In this document: piece after piece, positions 6,874 through 10,891 of the stretch
Position numbering within the stretch: the first letter of the stretch is position 1
How the letters are laid out: each line of letters opens with the position of its first letter
Origin: an uncultured Terrimonas sp.
GTDB lineage: Bacteria > Bacteroidota > Bacteroidia > Chitinophagales > Chitinophagaceae
Assembly: GCA_946886925.1 (NCBI GenBank)
Contig: CAMPJQ010000044.1
Location: 1 to 10,891, forward strand
Reading direction: 5' to 3'
DNA length: 10,891 nt
Notes under the pieces: model-generated
The model's input: the letters and a program-made list of their open reading frames with translations, nothing else
Told to the model about the DNA's origin: nothing
Database searches by the model: none
Program-made: the position numbers and the translations under genes

Positions 6874-6878
6874 TTTTG
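6849..6878 (+). promoter_or_regulatory. Promoter of the tetR-efflux operon
   Basis: TTG (6849-6851), 19 bases, then TAATTTTG (6871-6878), an exact match to the Bacteroidota -7 consensus TAnnTTTG with ideal spacing. Transcription would begin near 6885, only about 13 bases before the ATG at 6898. Both elements are embedded in the tandem operator, so repressor binding would directly block the sigma factor. Confidence 0.75.
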
Positions 6879-6897
6879 CGCCCGAAATAAATCGTTT

Positions 6898-7524
6898 ATG
6901 AAGGACAAAAGAGTGCATATACTGGATTCGGCTGAGCAACTTTTTGCAGAAAAAGGCTTTGATGGTACTTCAGTTAGAGACATAGCAGGGCATGCAGGAG
7001 TGAACCTTGCCATGATTTCCTATTATTTCGGTTCAAAAGAAAAGTTGCTGGTAGCGCTTATCGCGCACAGATCAAGTTATACGCATGGTATTCTGGAAGA
7101 GCTGAATAAAGACGAAAAGCTTTCTCCCTGGGACAAAATTGAAAGGCTTATTGACCTGTACGTAGACAAGATTGTAAATAATTATAAGTTTCATTGTATT
7201 ATGACAATGCACCTGCCTACCATACAATCGGATGACATCAGGGAAATGATCACCGATATTAAACTTAAAAATTTTGAACAGGTAAAAAAGATTATTGGAG
7301 AAGGACAAAAAAAGAAAGTATTCAGAAAAGTAGATATGGAACTTACCGTTGGCTGTGTAATGGGAACAATTACACAGGTTACTTTATCCAAAAGCCTGTA
7401 TTGCCGGTTAATGCATATTGATAAGAATGATGAGGAAGGCTACAGAAAAAAAATGATCCCTAAAATAAAAGCACATCTTAAAGAATTGCTGAAAGCCCAT
7501 CTGGATATTAAAAATCAGAATTAA
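6898..7524 (+). CDS. TetR/AcrR-family transcriptional repressor
   Basis: A 208-aa one-component regulator. The N-terminal DNA-binding domain spans about residues 5-52: ILDSAEQLFAEKGFDGTSVRDIA (8-30) leads into the recognition helix region GVNLAMISYYFGSKEKLL (34-51), the classic TetR pattern. The C-terminal all-helical domain (about 60-208) is divergent, as is usual, and should bind the inducer and dimerise. Residues 176-205 are rich in Lys. It lies 21 bases upstream of the TolC gene on the same strand and directly downstream of two perfect palindromes overlapping its promoter, so autorepression and control of the whole efflux operon is the natural reading. The inducer is probably a toxic compound exported by the pump, but its identity cannot be read from the sequence. 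Confidence 0.93.
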   Translation: MKDKRVHILDSAEQLFAEKGFDGTSVRDIAGHAGVNLAMISYYFGSKEKLLVALIAHRSSYTHGILEELNKDEKLSPWDKIERLIDLYVDKIVNNYKFHCIMTMHLPTIQSDDIREMITDIKLKNFEQVKKIIGEGQKKKVFRKVDMELTVGCVMGTITQVTLSKSLYCRLMHIDKNDEEGYRKKMIPKIKAHLKELLKAHLDIKNQN

Positions 7525-7545
7525 AAATTTTCAACTACAGCAAGC

Positions 7546-8871
7546 ATGAAAAAAATGGCAGCCGTATTGCTCTTTTGGGTAACAGGCTTTTTACAACTAT
7601 CCGCACAAACCAAAACATTAAGCCTCCGCGATGCGGTGGCAACGGGCATAAAAAACAGCAAACAGTTAAGGCTGGCAGCGCATGAAATTGAACAGGCGTT
7701 ATCGCAGGCAGAGCAGGCTAAAGATGCTTCACTCCCATCGGCGGAAATAAGCGTTGGCTATAATCATGCTTTAATGCTTTCGCAATCGTTTTCTCTTCCC
7801 GCTGCTAACGGCAATGATCCGCAAAAATTAAGTTTACCTTTTGATAATACCCTGTACCAGTCTACACTCAGCATTAACCAACCCATTTTTGCGGGTAGCC
7901 AACTCCGTTATGCCAGGCAGTCGGCAGAACTGTTGCTGCAAATGAGCAAACTAAATGCTGAATCGGATAAAGATGAAGTGATCTTTACGATTATTCAATC
8001 GTATATCAATTATTATAAACTTCGGCAGAACCAGAAGATCCTTGCACAAAATCTTGAAGACATAGAAAACAAACTTGCTGAAATTAAAAAATTTGAGGCT
8101 CAGGGACTGGCCACCAAAAATGATGTACTGCGGTTTGAACTTGAAAAATCCAATATGAAGCTTAGCGCAATTGAACTGGATAATAACCGCAAAATAGTTA
8201 ACTACAACCTGAACGTATTGTTGGGCCTGCCTGACAGTACAGTTATTGAGGAAGAGGACATCAATTACAGGCTGGAAGAAAACGACCCGTTTGAAATTTT
8301 TCTGCTTCAGGCATTGAAAAACCGTAAGGAACTAACTGAATTGAAATACCAGTTGAAGCTCACAGACATTAATATTAAAAAAACACAGGATGAAAAACTA
8401 CCAACGGTTAGCGCTGGCGGCAATTTGTATTTTATTAACCCTTCGGGAAATATCATCCCCAAAAACGGTAGCTACCTGGCGCCCTTTGTAGTGGGTATAA
8501 ATGTGGGATGGGACATTGGCAGCCTGTATAAAAATAATAACAAATTAACCGAATCAAAAATTCAGAAACAGGAGGCAGCCGATAAATATGAAATAACCAA
8601 AGACAAAATAAAGACAGAAGTGAACAAAAGTTACCTGCAATATAAACAGGCGCTGGAAAAAATAACTGTGCTGCAGGATGCTATTGTGCAGGCAACCGAA
8701 AATGAAAGAATAATGGAATCAAAGTTTCGCAACAATTTAGCCACTACTACCGAACGCATTGATGCGCAAACCCTCCTGTACCAGGCACGCATCAGTTTAG
8801 AACTTTCAAAATCAGATGCCACTGCTGCGTATTATACACTTCTTAAATCAACAGGGTATATTCAACTTTAA
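7546..8871 (+). CDS. TolC-family outer-membrane efflux channel
   Basis: A 441-aa outer-membrane factor that forms the exit duct of a tripartite efflux pump. Residues 1-21 are a signal peptide ending in LSAQ. LSLRDAVATGIKNSKQLRLAAHEIEQA (25-51) is the typical start of the first TolC repeat, followed by the beta-strand region with SAEISVGYNH (65-74) and STLSINQPIFAG (106-117). Long coiled-coil helices follow (about 118-225), then the same pattern recurs in the second repeat: ITELK-like helix start near 265, VSAGGNLYF, GINVGWDIG and a final long helical hairpin ending in YYTLLKSTGYIQL. The length matches the family. The start could alternatively be the ATG three codons later. It sits between the repressor and the adaptor (30 bases), as expected for a dedicated channel rather than a shared one. 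Confidence 0.93.
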   Translation: MKKMAAVLLFWVTGFLQLSAQTKTLSLRDAVATGIKNSKQLRLAAHEIEQALSQAEQAKDASLPSAEISVGYNHALMLSQSFSLPAANGNDPQKLSLPFDNTLYQSTLSINQPIFAGSQLRYARQSAELLLQMSKLNAESDKDEVIFTIIQSYINYYKLRQNQKILAQNLEDIENKLAEIKKFEAQGLATKNDVLRFELEKSNMKLSAIELDNNRKIVNYNLNVLLGLPDSTVIEEEDINYRLEENDPFEIFLLQALKNRKELTELKYQLKLTDINIKKTQDEKLPTVSAGGNLYFINPSGNIIPKNGSYLAPFVVGINVGWDIGSLYKNNNKLTESKIQKQEAADKYEITKDKIKTEVNKSYLQYKQALEKITVLQDAIVQATENERIMESKFRNNLATTTERIDAQTLLYQARISLELSKSDATAAYYTLLKSTGYIQL

Positions 8872-8901
8872 CCCACCTGACCAAAAGCCTAAAAAAATTA
8901 T

Positions 8902-9954
8902 ATGAGCAATAAAAAACAACAGAAGAAATACAAAGGCAAAAAGATCATCTTTCCTGTTATTCTTGCAGCAGTACTGGTATTGGCTGTAGTATTTACATTA
9001 AAGGAATATTTCTATTTCCAGGCACATGAGGTAACAGACAACGCGCAGGTTGATGCCGACATCAGCCCGGTTATTTCGCGTGTAAGCGGCTATGTAAAAG
9101 AGATTAGGTTTACCGATAACCAGGAGGTAAAAGCAGGCGATACACTGGCAATTCTCGATGACAGGGACTTTAAAATAAAATTGCAGCAAGCGGAAGCTGC
9201 CTTGGCTTCCGCCAGGCAATCCGTTAACGTATCACGCTATGCGATACAGGAAGCCGAATCGAATATTGCAACCGCCAGGGCAAATGTAAAAGCTGCTGAA
9301 GTAAAAGTTTGGAAGACCACCGAAGATTTCAACCGTTATAAAAATCTGTACGACGATCATGCCATTACCAAAGCGCAATATGACGCGGTAAAAGCAGAAA
9401 AGGAGTCTGCGGAGGCAGCCTTGCTTGTTGCACAAACCCAGGTGCCGGTAATTCACAAAAAGGTAAGCACCAACGAGCAGGAAGCAATGGCAACCGCTTC
9501 CAATATCGCCGGCAGGCAGTCTGATGTAGATTTTGCCAAACTGCAATTATTGTACACGGCTATTGTTGCACCTTCGGATGGCATTGCTTCCAAACGCAAT
9601 ATACAACTGGGTCAACTGGTACAGGCAGGGCAATCTTTACTTGCTATAGTAAACGATGAGGGCTTGTATATCACGGCTAATTTTAAAGAAACGCAGATGG
9701 AACACCTGAAGATTGGAGAAAAAGTGGACATCACTGTTGATGCGTATCCGGATTCGCAGGTTCATGGAAGTGTTGAATCTTTTGCCGGGGCTACAGGCGC
9801 TAAATTTTCACTGCTGCCTCCCGATAACGCCACGGGCAATTTTGTGAAAGTGGTACAGCGCGTACCGGTAAGGATAAAACTTGATTCCAGCCCTGATTTT
9901 AATACGGGCCTGCGCCCGGGAATGAGTGTAAAAGTAATTGTACATACCAAATAG
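8902..9954 (+). CDS. emrA: EmrA/HlyD-type membrane-fusion adaptor
   Basis: A 350-aa periplasmic adaptor linking an inner-membrane MFS pump to TolC. It has a basic cytoplasmic N-terminus (1-14), one membrane anchor (about 15-34) and then VTDNAQVDADISPVISRVSGYV (44-65), the first half of the biotinyl-lipoyl domain. A long alpha-helical coiled-coil hairpin runs from about 92 to 212, with an ITKAQYDAVKAE turn region at 155-166. The second lipoyl half is IVAPSDGIASKRNIQLGQLVQAGQ (221-244). The beta-barrel part carries ANFKETQMEHLKIG (259-272) and the SLLPPDNATGNFVKVVQRVPVRI stretch (303-325), a strong EmrA signature. EmrA-type adaptors pair with DHA2 MFS pumps, matching the next gene. The coding region ends with three consecutive in-frame stops (TAG TAA TAA). 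Confidence 0.93.
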   Translation: MSNKKQQKKYKGKKIIFPVILAAVLVLAVVFTLKEYFYFQAHEVTDNAQVDADISPVISRVSGYVKEIRFTDNQEVKAGDTLAILDDRDFKIKLQQAEAALASARQSVNVSRYAIQEAESNIATARANVKAAEVKVWKTTEDFNRYKNLYDDHAITKAQYDAVKAEKESAEAALLVAQTQVPVIHKKVSTNEQEAMATASNIAGRQSDVDFAKLQLLYTAIVAPSDGIASKRNIQLGQLVQAGQSLLAIVNDEGLYITANFKETQMEHLKIGEKVDITVDAYPDSQVHGSVESFAGATGAKFSLLPPDNATGNFVKVVQRVPVRIKLDSSPDFNTGLRPGMSVKVIVHTK

Positions 9955-10047
9955 TAATAAGTAGTTAGGGGTAAGGGGTGAGAATGGGAGTGAATGTGAA
10001 CAGTGAGTAGGTTCAGTTTCAATAGAAAAAATATTCAAAGAGGAACA
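9955..10047. repeat. G-rich quasi-repetitive spacer between adaptor and pump genes
   Basis: The 93-base gap is far longer than the other gaps in this operon (21 and 30 bases). From about 9961 to 10016 it is strongly strand-asymmetric, made almost only of G, A and T with very few C. It consists of degenerate 6-8-base units of the type GTGAGTA, GTGAACA, GTGAAT, GGGGTGA, GGGGTAA and GTAGTTA. No ORF or hairpin terminator is evident. It may be a decayed low-complexity repeat. The last bases before the pump start contain AGAGGA, a possible ribosome-binding site three to four bases upstream of the ATG, unusual for this phylum. Confidence 0.5.
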
Positions 10048-10891
10048 ATGGCAGAGCATGGCTTAAGAAAATGGGTCATAACAATTACGGTAATAATGGC
10101 TTCATTACTGGAGCTGATTGATACTACAATTGTAAATGTGGCTTTACCCCAGATCATGGGTAACCTGGGTGCAACCCTTGAAGATGCAGGATGGCTGGTA
10201 ACAGGTTATGCGGTAGCGAATGTAATCGTACTGCCTATGTCGGGCTGGCTGGGTGACAGGTTTGGAAGAAAGAATTATTTCATGGCATCCATTATCCTTT
10301 TCACCATTGCTTCCATACTTTGCGGCAATGCCACCGGCCTGTACGAATTGGTTGTTTTCAGGATTTTGCAGGGGCTGGCAGGCGGCGGGCTGCTTTCTAC
10401 AGCGCAGGCTATACTTATAGAAACCTGGCCCCGCGAAGAAGTGGGGATGGCTACCGCTTTATTTGGACTTGGAGCAGTTGTAGGACCAACCGTAGGACCA
10501 ACCATTGGAGGATACATTACAGATCATTTTAATTGGCCCTGGATATTTTATGTAAATATACCGGTAGGCGCTTTGGCGGCATTCCTGGTGTCAATGTTTG
10601 TAAAAGAATCACCCAAATATGCAAAAGGGCAGCCGATTGACTGGTGGGGGATTGTTTTCCTGGCCATTGGTGTGGGGAGTTTGCAGGTGGTGCTGGAAAA
10701 AGGAGAATCGGAAGACTGGCTTGCTACTCCTTACATTGCAGTGCTTATTGTAAGCACTATTGTTGCCGCTGTTGCTTTTATATGGCGTGAACTCAGTACA
10801 GACCACCCGGTAGTGAATTTTAAAATACTAAGATTTCGCAGTTTTTCTGTTGGCATATTAACCTCCTTCGCTCTGGGATTTGCTTTATATG
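10048..10891 (+). CDS. emrB: EmrB/QacA-type DHA2 MFS drug:H+ antiporter (N-terminal part)
   Basis: The first 281 residues of an inner-membrane drug exporter; the reading frame is open to the window end. The full family has 14 transmembrane helices and about 500 residues, so roughly half is present. Motif D1 is complete: LELIDTTIVNVALPQI (21-36) with Asp25 in TM1. Motif A is GWLGDRFGRKN (67-76), the basic loop between TM2 and TM3. Motif B shows as FRILQGLAGGG with Arg105 (104-114). The antiporter motif C is GLGAVVGPTVGPTIGG (140-155), followed by WPWIFYVNIPVG (163-174). Helices thereafter include about 200-216 and 229-246, as expected for the extra DHA2 helices. Together with the EmrA-like adaptor and TolC channel it would form an EmrAB-TolC-type pump for hydrophobic toxins. 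Start ATG is preceded by a possible AGAGGA ribosome site. Confidence 0.93.
   Translation, partial: MAEHGLRKWVITITVIMASLLELIDTTIVNVALPQIMGNLGATLEDAGWLVTGYAVANVIVLPMSGWLGDRFGRKNYFMASIILFTIASILCGNATGLYELVVFRILQGLAGGGLLSTAQAILIETWPREEVGMATALFGLGAVVGPTVGPTIGGYITDHFNWPWIFYVNIPVGALAAFLVSMFVKESPKYAKGQPIDWWGIVFLAIGVGSLQVVLEKGESEDWLATPYIAVLIVSTIVAAVAFIWRELSTDHPVVNFKILRFRSFSVGILTSFALGFALY

Noticed and set aside
9961..9990. Canonical three-layer G-quadruplex in the emrA-emrB spacer
   Set aside because: Only three G-runs of three or more bases are close together; a fourth is missing.

Overview
The window looks like a chromosomal segment of a Bacteroidota bacterium, probably of the Chitinophagaceae/Sphingobacteriia type. 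The reasons are the protein flavour (a PepSY-like small secreted protein, signal peptides ending in -AQ, a TIGR02757/DUF2400 protein), near-absence of Shine-Dalgarno sequences, and promoters of the Bacteroidota type (-33 TTG, -7 TAnnTTTG). No rRNA, tRNA, CRISPR array, transposase or integrase was seen. Family assignments come from recognising motifs by eye; no search was run.

Region 1 (1-2845) is mostly housekeeping. It holds the C-terminal end of glutamine-dependent NAD+ synthetase (nadE, cut by the window edge), then a full asparagine synthetase (asnB) on the same strand. Convergent to these, on the minus strand, is a small secreted PepSY-like protein. A 308-bp divergent intergenic region follows; it holds two inverted repeats and promoters facing both ways.

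Region 2 (3154-5764) is a tightly packed plus-strand cluster, probably one operon. It begins with a PLP-dependent trans-sulfuration enzyme (cystathionine gamma-synthase/lyase family). Next comes a TIGR02757/DUF2400 protein that overlaps the first gene by one base and carries motifs reminiscent of HhH-GPD DNA glycosylases. The last two are a 106-aa helical protein of unknown function and an ArsC/Spx-fold thioredoxin-like protein with one cysteine. A convergent minus-strand gene (5812-6744) encodes a secreted M48-type zinc metalloprotease with a proline-rich linker and an unassigned C-terminal domain.

Region 3 (6841-10891) is a drug-efflux cassette: a TetR/AcrR repressor, a TolC-type outer-membrane channel, an EmrA/HlyD-type periplasmic adaptor and the N-terminal half of an EmrB/QacA-type 14-TM MFS pump, which runs off the window. 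Upstream of tetR are two perfect copies of a 16-bp palindrome spaced 17 bp apart, lying exactly over the -33 and -7 elements. This is a convincing autoregulatory operator. A purine-rich, quasi-repetitive spacer separates the adaptor from the pump gene.

I found no clear evidence of a wholly new multi-gene system. The observations most worth a second look are the tandem-palindrome operator/promoter, the glycosylase-like motifs in the DUF2400 protein, the domain layout of the M48 protease, and the G-rich repeat-like spacer.
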